The position numbers and the translations under genes were made by a program. DNA of 64,000 nucleotides from Rhodophyticola sp. CCM32 (lineage in GTDB: Bacteria; Pseudomonadota; Alphaproteobacteria; Rhodobacterales; Rhodobacteraceae): assembly GCF_004751985.1 (NCBI RefSeq), contig NZ_CP038492.1, positions 1,984,001 through 2,048,000 on the forward strand, read 5' to 3'. Each line of letters starts with the position of its first letter. The stretch's first letter is position 1. Shown one piece after another: positions 54,161 to 62,736 of this stretch. The notes under the pieces are model-generated. The model did not search any database. It worked only from the letters and a program-made list of their open reading frames with translations, and was not told the DNA's origin.

Positions 54161-55393
54161 TTATTGCCGCCGCAAGGCCGCCGCCGCCGCATCCCCTGCC
54201 GCCCAGCCCAGAATCGCATCGCGTATCCCCGCCTGAACCGCCGCGCGCCATTCCGGGTCCAGCAGGTTGGCCAGATCGCTTGGCTCGGACATAAATCCCA
54301 GTTCCACCAGAACCGAAGGAATATCTGCCGCTTTCAGGACCGAGAATCCGGCCTCGGAATGCGGGTGCGAATGCATGCCTCCGCCGCCTGCCGATATCCC
54401 CGCCACCAGCGCATCGGCCAGCGCCTCGGATCGCGGGTCGGTGTCCAGCCGGGCCAGATCCATCAGCACACCGGCCACCACATCATCACTGCCGGTAAGG
54501 TCGATACCGGCCAGCAGATCGGCACGATCATGATGTTCCGCCAGCGCGGCCGAGGCCGCATCAGACGCGGTATCCGACAGGGTATAGACGGTTGCCCCGG
54601 TCGCCCGCCCCTCGGCAAGGGCATCCGCATGAAGCGAGATGAACAGATCGGCCCGCGCCGCCCGGGCAATCGACACCCGTGTGGGCAGCGGCACGAAACT
54701 GTCGCTTTCGCGGGTCAGGATCACCTCAAACCGGCCGGTGCGCACCAGCATCTCGCGCAGCTCCCGGGCGAAGATCAGCACCAGATCAGCTTCGTCATGG
54801 CCCCCCCGCTGCGCGCCCGGATCAACACCGCCATGGCCGGGATCCAGCACCACGATCAGCCTTTGCCCCCCGTCCTGCCGGGGTATCTGGCTATGTTCCG
54901 GCCCCGGCGCAACCAGACCCGGCGTAACCAGGGTTGTCACCCCCGGGGGCGCACCGGCTGTGCCCGCGAACACCTCCTGACTGACAGGTTCCATGCGCAG
55001 ATGCACAATTGCGGTCCCGTCTGTCGGGTCTGTTTCCATCGCGGCCTCGGTCACTTTCAAGGGCAAGGCCAGACGCAACACCATCCGCGACCACCCGGCC
55101 TGAAGCGCGCCACCGGTCTGAACCGCCTCGACAGGCCCGGCAGTGTCGAAATCGGAGGTCATTCCGTCCCAGGCAACCTCGCGGAAATCCACCACCACAC
55201 GGGCCGGATCATCCAGGGTGAACACCCGGAACGGCACCGCCTGGCTAAGCGCCAGCACCAGATCAGCACCGCCACCCGGCGCATCGCGCAACGCACTGCC
55301 CTCGGGGATCACCCGGGCCAGAGCGCGAAACTCCTGCGCGGCGGCAGGCAGGGTCAGCAAAATCATCAGAAAGGTCAGAACTGCTCGGATCAT
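54161..55393 (-). CDS. amiC: N-acetylmuramoyl-L-alanine amidase (AmiC-like, AMIN plus Amidase_3)
   Basis: Periplasmic zinc amidase (410 aa) that cleaves the stem peptide from MurNAc, needed for daughter-cell separation. A signal peptide MIRAVLTFLMILLTLPAAAQ is followed by an AMIN domain (about 22-130) and an Amidase_3 domain. Zinc and catalytic residues lie in LDPGHGGVDPGAQ, DEADLVL, ISLHADAL and LVELGFMSEPSD. I chose the ATG at 55393 because it gives a clean signal peptide; the frame is open to 55477. It belongs with mrcA and prfB. Confidence 0.94.
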   Translation of the reverse strand: MIRAVLTFLMILLTLPAAAQEFRALARVIPEGSALRDAPGGGADLVLALSQAVPFRVFTLDDPARVVVDFREVAWDGMTSDFDTAGPVEAVQTGGALQAGWSRMVLRLALPLKVTEAAMETDPTDGTAIVHLRMEPVSQEVFAGTAGAPPGVTTLVTPGLVAPGPEHSQIPRQDGGQRLIVVLDPGHGGVDPGAQRGGHDEADLVLIFARELREMLVRTGRFEVILTRESDSFVPLPTRVSIARAARADLFISLHADALAEGRATGATVYTLSDTASDAASAALAEHHDRADLLAGIDLTGSDDVVAGVLMDLARLDTDPRSEALADALVAGISAGGGGMHSHPHSEAGFSVLKAADIPSVLVELGFMSEPSDLANLLDPEWRAAVQAGIRDAILGWAAGDAAAAALRRQ

Positions 55394-55514
55394 CGGTCTT
55401 CCGCCGAAAGGATTTGCACCCAGAGTAACAGAGACACCGCGCCTGCCCAACCCCGTGGCTGACGGCTGTTCACACATCTGTTTCGCGGCAGGTTATTGCG
55501 CCAAATCCTGACCC

Positions 55515-55620
55515 TAAAGCACCCTGCCTTAAACTTGAATCACAAATACCCTGCCACGCTTCGCGTTCCCGGGACATTTGTGATGCGTGATGTCTCAGGT
55601 TTAAGGCAGCATGCTGTAGC
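55515..55620. mobile_element. Family C miniature element (copy next to amiC)
   Basis: Ends TAAAGCACCCTGCCTTAAAC and (inverse) TACAGCATGCTGCCTTAAAC, with core CCCTGCCACGCTTCGCGTTC, about 104 bp. It is nearly identical to the copy inside the DUF2189 gene and in the same orientation. Its right TA is also the left end of the adjoining family A/B element. Confidence 0.8.
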
Positions 55621-55784
55621 GAAATCGTTTAATTCTGCATCACACATGCATTGCGCAGAGGGCATCGCCCGAACCGAGGGGTGGGCGAGAAGCGCCCGCC
55701 CCTGGGGGTCGGTGCGGGCGCTGCCCGGCGGTGCCGCCGGGCGGAAGGGTGGTGTGGAGGTGATTCAGGTTTCAGGCCGAAATC
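55617..55784. mobile_element. Family A element with a family B-like left end (copy A5)
   Basis: Begins GTAGCGAAATCGTTTAATTC (family B-type end), then CACACATGCATTGCGCAGAG, CGAACCGAGGGGTGGGCGAG, AGCGCCCGCC and the GCCCGGCGG/CCGCCGGGC hairpin, ending GATTCAGGTTTCAGGCCGAA. Together with the family C copy it fills the space between amiC and the aminotransferase gene. Confidence 0.7.
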
Positions 55785-55796
55785 TTTCGCGGCAGG

Positions 55797-56957
55797 TTAT
55801 TCCACCCGCCTCAGATAATCGCGCATGAACGCCTGCAACCGCGCCAACCCCTCCCTGATATCCGCCGCCGCGCTGGCATAGGAAAACCGGATCGTGCCCG
55901 CCCCGCGATTTGGGTCGAAATCCAGCCCCGGGGTGACCGCCACCCCGGCCTGTTCCAGTATCTCTGCACAGAATGCCCGGCTGTCAGAGGTCAGGTCAGA
56001 GACATCCGCATAGACATAAAACGCCCCATCCGCCGGGGCCAGCCGGTCAAACCCCGCCTCTGCCAGCCCGGCCAGCATCAGCGCCCGATTGGCCGTGTAA
56101 ACCACGCGGTGACTGTCCAGCTCCGCGCGGCCATCAGCGCTCAACGCGCCCAGGGCGGCCACCTGCGCCGCATGGGGCGGGCAGATAAACATGTTCTGCG
56201 CCAGACGCTCCACCAGACGCACGTGATCTGTCGGCACCACCATCCAGCCCAGACGCCAGCCGGTCATCGAGAAATATTTGGAAAACGAGTTCACCACATA
56301 GACATCATCGCTGATCTCAAGGGCCGACACCGCCCGGTGCTCATAATCCAGCCGGTGATAGATCTCGTCTGAAACCAGCGCGATCCCCTTATCGGCACAG
56401 GCGTCGATCAGGGCCTGCAATCCGCCGTGATCCAGCATTGTCCCGGTCGGGTTGGCGGGGGAGGCCACAATCAGCCCGGACAGATCAGGGGTCAGTTGTG
56501 ATGGCAGCGGCTGATACCGGCTGTCCAGACTGGTGGGCAGACCCACAGGCGTCAGGCTGAGCGCGCGCAAGATCTGCCGGTAGGAGGGATAACATGGCTC
56601 CCCCAGTGCAACATTCTCACCCGCATCAAACAGGGCCGAGAAGGCCAGCAGAAATGCACCGGACGCACCGGCGGTCACCACCACCCGCGCCGGGTCCAGA
56701 TCCAGCCCGTACCATTCGCCATAAAGCGCCGCGATCCCCGCCCGCAGATCGGGGCGGCCAAGGGCCACCGTATAGCCCAGAGGGCCCGCCGCCATTTCAT
56801 CGGTCAGACGCTGGCGGGCCGACAGCGGGGCCCCGGTGCCGGGCTGGCCGATTTCCATATGGATGATGTGGCGCCCGGCCTCTTCGGCGGCGCGCGCGGC
56901 ATCCAGCACATCCATCACAATGAACGGATCCACCTCGGCCCGGCTTGAATGTCGCAT
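55797..56957 (-). CDS. PLP-dependent class I/II aminotransferase
   Basis: Fold-type I aminotransferase (386 aa). Visible are VTAGASGAFLLAF, ASPANPTGTML (substrate/PLP Asn), DEIYHRLDYEH (PLP Asp) and VNSFSKYFSMTGWRLGWM, where the Lys in SFSK forms the Schiff base, followed late by IRFSYA with the carboxylate-binding Arg. It resembles aspartate/aromatic aminotransferases; the substrate is not certain. It starts divergently from the M48 protease gene, with about 50 bp between the chosen starts. Confidence 0.92.
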   Translation of the reverse strand: MRHSSRAEVDPFIVMDVLDAARAAEEAGRHIIHMEIGQPGTGAPLSARQRLTDEMAAGPLGYTVALGRPDLRAGIAALYGEWYGLDLDPARVVVTAGASGAFLLAFSALFDAGENVALGEPCYPSYRQILRALSLTPVGLPTSLDSRYQPLPSQLTPDLSGLIVASPANPTGTMLDHGGLQALIDACADKGIALVSDEIYHRLDYEHRAVSALEISDDVYVVNSFSKYFSMTGWRLGWMVVPTDHVRLVERLAQNMFICPPHAAQVAALGALSADGRAELDSHRVVYTANRALMLAGLAEAGFDRLAPADGAFYVYADVSDLTSDSRAFCAEILEQAGVAVTPGLDFDPNRGAGTIRFSYASAAADIREGLARLQAFMRDYLRRVE

Positions 56958-57008
56958 GAAAGCCTCCGTACTATGGCGCGGTTGAAGCAGCCCCGATGGG
57001 AGACGTCA

Positions 57009-58364
57009 ATGCCCCGCGCCCCTGCCCTGAGGACGTTTATGGCCAGTTGCCTGCTGATGCTTGTTGGCTGGGCGGCAGAGGCGCAGTCGATCATCCGCGA
57101 TGCCGAGATTGAACGGGGCCTCAGGGAACTGGCCGCGCCGGTTCTGCGCGCCGCGGGCCTGCCTGCCTCAACCCGGATCATTATCATCAACGACCGCTCC
57201 TTAAACGCGTTTGTCGCCGATGCCCGCCATATCTTCATTCATTCCGGTCTGCTGATGCGGATGGAGGACCCCGCCGAACTGCAGGCCGTACTGGCCCATG
57301 AAGCGGCCCATATCGCCAATGGCCATCTGTCGCGCAGACCGGCCAATGCCCGCAGCGCCCGCAGCGCGGCCGCACTGGGCCTGTTGCTGGCGGTCGCGGC
57401 GGGCTCGGCCTCGGGCAATGGGGAACTGGGCGCAGGCATCGCAATTGGCACGAATTCCTCTGCGGTCCGGGTGTTTCTGGCCCATACTCGCGCCGAGGAA
57501 ACCAGCGCCGATCAAGCCGGTCTGCGCTATATGGTGCAGGCCGGTATTGATCCGGCCGCGATGCTGAGCGTGCTGGATCTTTTTCGCGGACAAGAGGCGC
57601 TTTCAACCGGGCGGCAGGACCCGTATATGCGCACGCACCCGTTGACGCGCACCCGTCTGCGCAATGTTCAGGCCTTCGTGAATGGCCGGTCCGGCACGGC
57701 AGAAGGGGCTGAAAGCACGCCCGAGGCCCGCTATTGGTTTGCCCGGATCAACGCCAAGCTCAGCGGATTTCTGAACAATCCAGCCCAGACCCTGCGCCGG
57801 GTCGGCCGCAGGGATGAGGGCGAGATCGCAACCCTGACCCGCGCCATTGCCTATCATCAGGGCGCCGATGCCAGCCGGGCCATTTCCGAGGTCGGGCGGT
57901 TGCTTCAGATGCGCCCGAATGATCCCTATTATCAGGAACTTCAGGGGCAGATACTTTATGAATCCCGCAATTTCCCGCAAGCCGTACGCGCCTATGCCCG
58001 TGCCGCCCAGCTGGCCCCGCGTGAGGCGCTGATCCTGGCGGGTCATGGCCGCGCATTGCTGGCCGCCGACACGTCTTCGGGCAATGCCCAGGCCCGCACG
58101 GTGCTGGAACGCGCCTATGCCCGCGACCCGTTTGACCCGCGGATGTTGCGCGATCTGGCGCTGGCCTATGCGCGGGGCGGCAATAATGGCATGGCCTCGG
58201 TCGTCACAGCCGAACGCTATGCGATTATCGGGCGGATGGAGGATGCAGAGATACAGGCCACCCGGGCCAGCGGATTACTGCCCAACGGATCAGGCGGGTG
58301 GCTTCGCGCGCAAGATGTGTTACGGGTGGCCGAAATCGCCCAAAGCCGGAGAAACCGCCGATGA
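57009..58364 (+). CDS. Periplasmic M48-family metalloprotease with TPR region (BepA/YfgC-like)
   Basis: Exported zinc protease/chaperone (451 aa). A signal sequence is followed by the M48 domain with HEAAH (about 97) in LAHEAAHIANGHLSRR and the third ligand in AEETSADQAGLRYM. The C-terminal half is TPR-like helices (RAYARAAQLAPREALILAGH). BepA proteins help in outer-membrane protein assembly and quality control. I chose the ATG at 57009 with GGGAG upstream. The stop overlaps the DsbA-like gene (ATGA). Confidence 0.9.
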   Translation: MPRAPALRTFMASCLLMLVGWAAEAQSIIRDAEIERGLRELAAPVLRAAGLPASTRIIIINDRSLNAFVADARHIFIHSGLLMRMEDPAELQAVLAHEAAHIANGHLSRRPANARSARSAAALGLLLAVAAGSASGNGELGAGIAIGTNSSAVRVFLAHTRAEETSADQAGLRYMVQAGIDPAAMLSVLDLFRGQEALSTGRQDPYMRTHPLTRTRLRNVQAFVNGRSGTAEGAESTPEARYWFARINAKLSGFLNNPAQTLRRVGRRDEGEIATLTRAIAYHQGADASRAISEVGRLLQMRPNDPYYQELQGQILYESRNFPQAVRAYARAAQLAPREALILAGHGRALLAADTSSGNAQARTVLERAYARDPFDPRMLRDLALAYARGGNNGMASVVTAERYAIIGRMEDAEIQATRASGLLPNGSGGWLRAQDVLRVAEIAQSRRNRR

Positions 58365-59119
58365 AATCGCTGTTGATCGCTGCCCTGGCCGGACTGACCC
58401 TGATCTGGGCCGTTCCGTCATTTGCCATTGATCTGGACGCGTTGACCGATGGGGAACGCGCGGCGTTCCGCGCCGAGATACGCAGCTATCTGCTGGAAAA
58501 CCCGGAAGTTCTGATGGAGGCCATCGCAGTTCTGGAACAGCGCCAGGCCCAAAGCGAGGCTGCCCGCGACATGGATCTTGTGGCCGCCAATGCAGATCTG
58601 CTGTTCAACTCCACCACCGCCTGGGAGGGCGGCAACCCGGATGGCGATATCGTGCTGGTCGAGTTTCTGGATTATCGCTGCGGCTATTGCCGCCGCGCCT
58701 TCCCCGAGGTGGAACAGCTGATCGAAGCCGACGGGAATATCCGGTTGGTGATCGTGGAATTCCCAATTCTGGGCGCGCAATCCGTGCTGGCCGCACGTTT
58801 TGCGCTTTCGGCCCGGATTCTGGAAGGGGATGAGAGCTATAAGGATATCCATGATGCGCTGATGGTGATGCGTGCGGATGTGACCGAAGACAGCCTGATC
58901 CGGCTGGCGGATGGGCTTGGGTTTGACGGTGACGCGATCCTTGCGGGGATGGATGACCCCGGGATCGACGCGGTGCTTGAGGCGAATTATGCGTTGGGAC
59001 AGCGCTTGCAGATCAGCGGCACGCCAAGCTTTGTGATGGGCGATCAGTTGCTGCGCGGCTACCTGCCCTATGACACAATGGTGCAATTGACCGAAGAACT
59101 GCGCAGCGCCGCGAATTGA
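58361..59119 (+). CDS. DsbA-family periplasmic thiol-disulfide protein
   Basis: A 252-residue exported protein: signal peptide MKSLLIAALAGLTLIWAVPS, an N-terminal helical region with ScsC-like SYLLENPEVLMEAI (a possible oligomerisation part), then a thioredoxin/DsbA domain with the active site CGYC (about 107) and the cis-Pro loop GTPSFVMG. It resembles the Com1/ScsC-like group. It is translationally coupled to the M48 protease, which suggests shared work on envelope protein folding. Confidence 0.93.
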   Translation: MKSLLIAALAGLTLIWAVPSFAIDLDALTDGERAAFRAEIRSYLLENPEVLMEAIAVLEQRQAQSEAARDMDLVAANADLLFNSTTAWEGGNPDGDIVLVEFLDYRCGYCRRAFPEVEQLIEADGNIRLVIVEFPILGAQSVLAARFALSARILEGDESYKDIHDALMVMRADVTEDSLIRLADGLGFDGDAILAGMDDPGIDAVLEANYALGQRLQISGTPSFVMGDQLLRGYLPYDTMVQLTEELRSAAN

Positions 59120-59141
59120 GCGCCTTTAAATTGAGACAGTG

Positions 59142-59213
59142 TAACCGCTTTCGCGTTTGAGCGAAAAACGAAAGACAGCGAAAGGCGTTTCAACAGTAAG
59201 TCGAAACGCTTTA
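59142..59213. mobile_element. Family E short dyad element that supplies the stop of the M24 gene
   Basis: 72 bp bounded by TA: TAACCGCTTTCGCGTTTGAG at one end and, inverted, TAAAGCGTTTCGACTTACTG at the other, with CGAAAAACG and GGCGTTTCAACAG inside. The right-hand TA is part of the TAA stop codon of the M24 peptidase (59211-59213). Its TAAAGC terminus is shared with families A and C. It could fold as a hairpin between two convergent genes. Confidence 0.5.
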
Positions 59214-60323
59214 GGCGTTCAGTCCCGGGGTCCAGATATCCCGCGACAGTTCAGACAGGACCTGTGCGCCCTCCGCTGTTACGGTCACGATATCCTCCAG
59301 CCGTATGCCGAACCGTCCGGGCAGGTAAATCCCCGGCTCGATCGAGAAGACATTGCCCTCCTGCAACACGGTTTCGGCTGTGGCGGTGATATATGGCGGC
59401 TCATGCACGTCGATCCCAAGCCCGTGGCCCGTGCGATGCACGAAATACGGGCCATAGCCCGCGGCCTCGATCACGCCGCGTGCGGCGGCATCCACGTCAC
59501 GGGCCCGAACGCCGGGGCGGGCCGCATCAAGCGCGGCGGAAACCGCCTGTTCCACCACCGCCGCAACCTTGCGGAATTCCGCATCGGGCGCGGCCCCGAA
59601 CCAGCCGCAGCGGGTCATATCGCTTGGATAACCCCCGATGCGGCAGCCGGTGTCGATCAGCACCGCCATGCCCTCAACCAGTTTGGTGCCCCCGGTGTGA
59701 TGATGCGGAAAGGCGCCATTCGCGCCGAACCCCACAATCGTGAATTCTGTTACCGCGCCATGGGCCTTGTAGTGATCGCGGATCACCCGGGCCACATCGC
59801 GTTCAGTGATGCCCGGGGCAAGCGCAGCAAACCCCGCACGCATCGCCGCATCATTGATGAGGGCAGAGGCGCGCAGGGCGGATATCTCCGAGGCATCCTT
59901 GATCGCCCTCAGATGGCCGATCGTGTCACCGGAAAACCTGTGCTCGGGGGCGGTCATCGCCTCAAGCAACAACAGGGCGAAATCGGCGCGCATGGCTTCG
60001 TCAAGCACCACCGACCGGCCCGCGCCGCCCATATCGCAAAGGGTCAGCAATTGCGCCAGCGCCGCATGCGGCCCGGCATCATCGCTCCAGGTTTCAAACG
60101 GCAGATCAGTCATCTGCCGCACGGAATTCGCATTCAGCGCGGGCATCAGAAACCCTGCATGGGCCTGACTGACCAGCAGCATCACCGGGCGTTCATCTCC
60201 ATGGGGGTCGGCGCCCGAAAGCCAGCGCATATGGCTGGTCGGGCCAAGGGCCACCAGATCGGTGTCGGTTTCGGCCATCCGGGCGCGCAGCCGGGTCATA
60301 CGGTCTTGGTAGAGGGTCATCAA
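59211..60323 (-). CDS. M24-family aminopeptidase (Xaa-Pro/creatinase type)
   Basis: Cytoplasmic metallopeptidase (370 aa) with an N-terminal creatinase-like domain (about 1-135) and a pita-bread M24 catalytic domain. Metal ligands are visible: two Asp in LIDTGCRIGGYPSDMTR, the His in HRTGHGLGIDVHE, the Glu in IEPGIYLPG and the last Glu in RLEDIV. It is downstream of a peptide-type ABC binding protein on the same strand, so it probably processes imported dipeptides or similar. A 12-bp hairpin separates the two. Confidence 0.93.
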   Translation of the reverse strand: MMTLYQDRMTRLRARMAETDTDLVALGPTSHMRWLSGADPHGDERPVMLLVSQAHAGFLMPALNANSVRQMTDLPFETWSDDAGPHAALAQLLTLCDMGGAGRSVVLDEAMRADFALLLLEAMTAPEHRFSGDTIGHLRAIKDASEISALRASALINDAAMRAGFAALAPGITERDVARVIRDHYKAHGAVTEFTIVGFGANGAFPHHHTGGTKLVEGMAVLIDTGCRIGGYPSDMTRCGWFGAAPDAEFRKVAAVVEQAVSAALDAARPGVRARDVDAAARGVIEAAGYGPYFVHRTGHGLGIDVHEPPYITATAETVLQEGNVFSIEPGIYLPGRFGIRLEDIVTVTAEGAQVLSELSRDIWTPGLNA

Positions 60324-60341
60324 ACGGCTCCACAGAATGGT

Positions 60342-60371
60342 GGATCGCCGGCCCCGAAAGGCCGGCGATCC
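60342..60371 (-). terminator. Perfect 12-bp intercistronic hairpin after the ABC binding-protein gene
   Basis: GGATCGCCGGCC (60342-60353) and its exact inverse GGCCGGCGATCC (60360-60371) with a 6-base loop. There is no T run. Strong hairpins after the binding-protein gene of ABC operons often stabilise its mRNA relative to the rest or act as partial terminators. I infer that role here. Confidence 0.65.
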
Positions 60372-60380
60372 CTGGAAAGA

Positions 60381-61970
60381 TCAGCTTTTTTCCACAAGAC
60401 GGTAGAAGACGAAATCCGATGTCGCGCCATTCACATAGCCCGAAACCGCGTCAGACATCGCCACCTGATAAGACGCCTGGAACATGATCACGATGGGGGA
60501 GCTTTCCTGCACCCGGCGTTGCAGATCCAGATAGATCTCTTCGCGCGCGGCCGGGTCCGGTTCGACCAGGGCGGCGATTGTCATCTCGTTCATCTCCTCC
60601 GGCACCGCCCAGGAATTGCGCCAGGTCGTGGTCGCGGCATAGGCATCCTGATCATTGTTCGAATTATAGGCAAACGCCTTTGCATTTGAATGCGGATCCA
60701 TGAAGTCCGGGCCCCAGTAAAGCAGCATCGCCTCATGGCTCCGCTCACGATATTTGGTGATGACCTGGCTTCCCGTCCCGGGCAGGATTTCAAAATTGAT
60801 CCCGGCTTCGGCAAAACTGGCCTGGATCGACTGTGCCATATCGGTGAACGGGGCTGCATTGATCACCTCAAGGGTGACGGTGATCGGCAGTTCCACACCG
60901 GCCTCTTCCAGAATTTCGCGGGCGCGTTCAGGATCGTAGGTATAGGGCGTATCGGTCAGCGCACCGGGGAACCCCTCGGGCCAGAACGCCTGATGCACCT
61001 CCATCTGACCGGCGATGATCGAGCTGGTCATGCCTTCATAATCCACCAGATAGCGCGCCGCTTCCCAGAAGGCGGGCGGTGTCAGGCTGTCGACGGCCTG
61101 ATTGAAAGACAGGAAATGCACCGCCGCCTGGGGGAAGGTTTCGACCCGGACACCATCCCCGTCAAGCGAGGCGATCTGATCCGGTGTCAGGTTCCGCGCG
61201 ATATCCACATCGCCGGATTCCAGCAGCAATTGCTGCGTCGCGGCCTCGGCCACATGGCGGATGATCACACCTTCAATCGCCGGGCCGCCATTGAAGTAAT
61301 CCGGGTTCGCATCCATGCGGATCAGCTCTGCCGGGCGGAACGCCGCCAGAGAGAACGGGCCGCTGCCGGCGGTATTGGCGTTCAGCCAGGCATTGCCCAT
61401 ATCGCCATCCATCTCATGTTCCATCACCGTCAGTTCATCGACGACAGAGGCCGGCCGTGCGGCCAGGACATTCATCACGAAGGCGGGGCTGAAATCCCCG
61501 TCATAGCGCACGGTGACCGTGTTGCCCTCGGCCGTCACCATCTCGCGCACGTTTTCGGGCGTCCAGCCAAGCTGGGTCAGGATAAAGGCGGGCGTCAGGT
61601 TCAGATCGACCACACGGGCGAAGGAAAACACCACATCCTCTGCACGCAACGGGTTGCCGGACTGGAAGGTCACACCATCGCGCAGGGTGAAGAGGATGGT
61701 CTTGGCCTCTGCATCGATCTCCCAGGCGGTGGCCAGACCGGGCGCCAGCACCGTGGTATCCTCGGCATCATATTGCACCAGCCGGTCATAGGTGTTTGTC
61801 ACCAGTTCGCCTGAGGTGAATTCATAGGCCTGGGCCGGGTCAATCGCGACGATGTCGTCGATATTCTGGGCCACGACCAGCAATTCGGGCGGGGTTTCGG
61901 CATAGGCGGCCGGTGTTGCCAGCGGCAGCGCCATAACCGCCGCCAACAGGGCGGGTTTCAGCAGTTTCAT
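60381..61970 (-). CDS. Peptide-type ABC transporter substrate-binding protein (SBP family 5)
   Basis: Periplasmic binding protein (529 aa) of the DppA/OppA type. Signal peptide MKLLKPALLAAVMALPLATP, then the family-5 pattern EFTSGELVTNTYDRLVQYDA, TILFTLRDGVTFQSGNPLRAEDVVFSFARV, YLVDYEGMTSSIIAGQM and DPERAREILEEAGVE. The ligand is probably an oligopeptide or related molecule. It lies between the XRE-cupin regulator and the M24 peptidase; the matching permease genes are divergent. Confidence 0.93.
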   Translation of the reverse strand: MKLLKPALLAAVMALPLATPAAYAETPPELLVVAQNIDDIVAIDPAQAYEFTSGELVTNTYDRLVQYDAEDTTVLAPGLATAWEIDAEAKTILFTLRDGVTFQSGNPLRAEDVVFSFARVVDLNLTPAFILTQLGWTPENVREMVTAEGNTVTVRYDGDFSPAFVMNVLAARPASVVDELTVMEHEMDGDMGNAWLNANTAGSGPFSLAAFRPAELIRMDANPDYFNGGPAIEGVIIRHVAEAATQQLLLESGDVDIARNLTPDQIASLDGDGVRVETFPQAAVHFLSFNQAVDSLTPPAFWEAARYLVDYEGMTSSIIAGQMEVHQAFWPEGFPGALTDTPYTYDPERAREILEEAGVELPITVTLEVINAAPFTDMAQSIQASFAEAGINFEILPGTGSQVITKYRERSHEAMLLYWGPDFMDPHSNAKAFAYNSNNDQDAYAATTTWRNSWAVPEEMNEMTIAALVEPDPAAREEIYLDLQRRVQESSPIVIMFQASYQVAMSDAVSGYVNGATSDFVFYRLVEKS

Positions 61971-61994
61971 TTGGGGTAACCTCCGTTATCTTTA

Positions 61995-62612
61995 TCAGCC
62001 ATTGGTATTCGCAGGCGTCATTTCAGGCAGTCGTACCGCCCCTTTGCGCTGAAGCACCGACAGGGTGCCGGTCCAGAGCAGGCAGGCGGTGGTGTCGGTC
62101 TGGTTCGACCAGGAATGGGGGGTTGAGCCGCTGTAGTGCAGGCTGTCCCCTTTTTGCAGAATGAAGTGCTGGCCATCGAGCATCTGGGTGATCTCGCCAT
62201 CGAGGATGAAGATAATCTCCTCCCCCTCATGGCTGACAATCTCGGATGCATAGCCGGGTGGCACATGCAGGATGTAGCAGGACAATTCAGCGCCCGGAAA
62301 TTCGGCGCCGAGGGATTCATAGACGATAGACGACCCGTCAATCGCGAATTGCGGGCGGGCACCGGCGCGGGTCAGGCTGTCAGCCGGTTTCGAGGCGGCG
62401 ATGAAATATTCCAGCCCCACATCCAGCCCCCGGGCGATCTGCGCCAGGGTGCCAAGCGACGGGGTGGCGTGATTGCGTTCCACCTGGCTGAGATAGCCCA
62501 CCGACAGGCCTGCCTTGTCGCAAAGCGCCTGCAGGGTCAGATCAAGCTGCTTGCGCCGTTTGCGGATCAAGGCGCCCAGGTTAGGATCGCTCTTTGGCTT
62601 TGGACGGGCCAT
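61995..62612 (-). CDS. XRE-family regulator with C-terminal cupin domain
   Basis: A 205-residue regulator: a Cro/CI-type helix-turn-helix (about 12-65, IRKRRKQLDLTLQALCDKAG and SVGYLSQVERNHATPSLGTL) fused to a cupin (about 105-180, SHEGEEIIFILDGEITQMLD and SLHYSGSTPHSWSNQ). I chose the ATG at 62612 with GGAGA upstream. It sits between the binding-protein gene and the divergent permease genes, so it most likely controls both operons in response to a small ligand. Confidence 0.93.
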   Translation of the reverse strand: MARPKPKSDPNLGALIRKRRKQLDLTLQALCDKAGLSVGYLSQVERNHATPSLGTLAQIARGLDVGLEYFIAASKPADSLTRAGARPQFAIDGSSIVYESLGAEFPGAELSCYILHVPPGYASEIVSHEGEEIIFILDGEITQMLDGQHFILQKGDSLHYSGSTPHSWSNQTDTTACLLWTGTLSVLQRKGAVRLPEMTPANTNG

Positions 62613-62736
62613 GGTCTGTCTCCGGTCCATCATAATTTTTTTGATCTAAACAAAACTATTTGCCAAAACCAAGCGAAATATGGCACCCCACCTCTTGCCC
62701 ATTGTGATTTTGCCCGCCCGAAAGGCGCCCTGCCCG
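62613..62736. promoter_or_regulatory. Shared regulator/permease divergent control region
   Basis: 124 bp between the divergent regulator and permease starts. It is AT-rich next to the regulator (AATTTTTTTGATCTAAACAA, 62635-62654), the likely place for both promoters and the XRE-cupin operator. No clear dyad was found by eye. Confidence 0.4.

Larger units (their letters stand above)
55481..55801. repeat. 17-bp direct repeat bracketing a pair of miniature elements
   Basis: TTTCGCGGCAGGTTATT occurs at 55481-55497 and again at 55785-55801. The two copies exactly bracket the family C plus family A pair. The second copy covers the stop codon region of the aminotransferase gene, the first is upstream of amiC. 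It is longer than a TA duplication and suggests a local duplication when this block formed. Confidence 0.6.
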
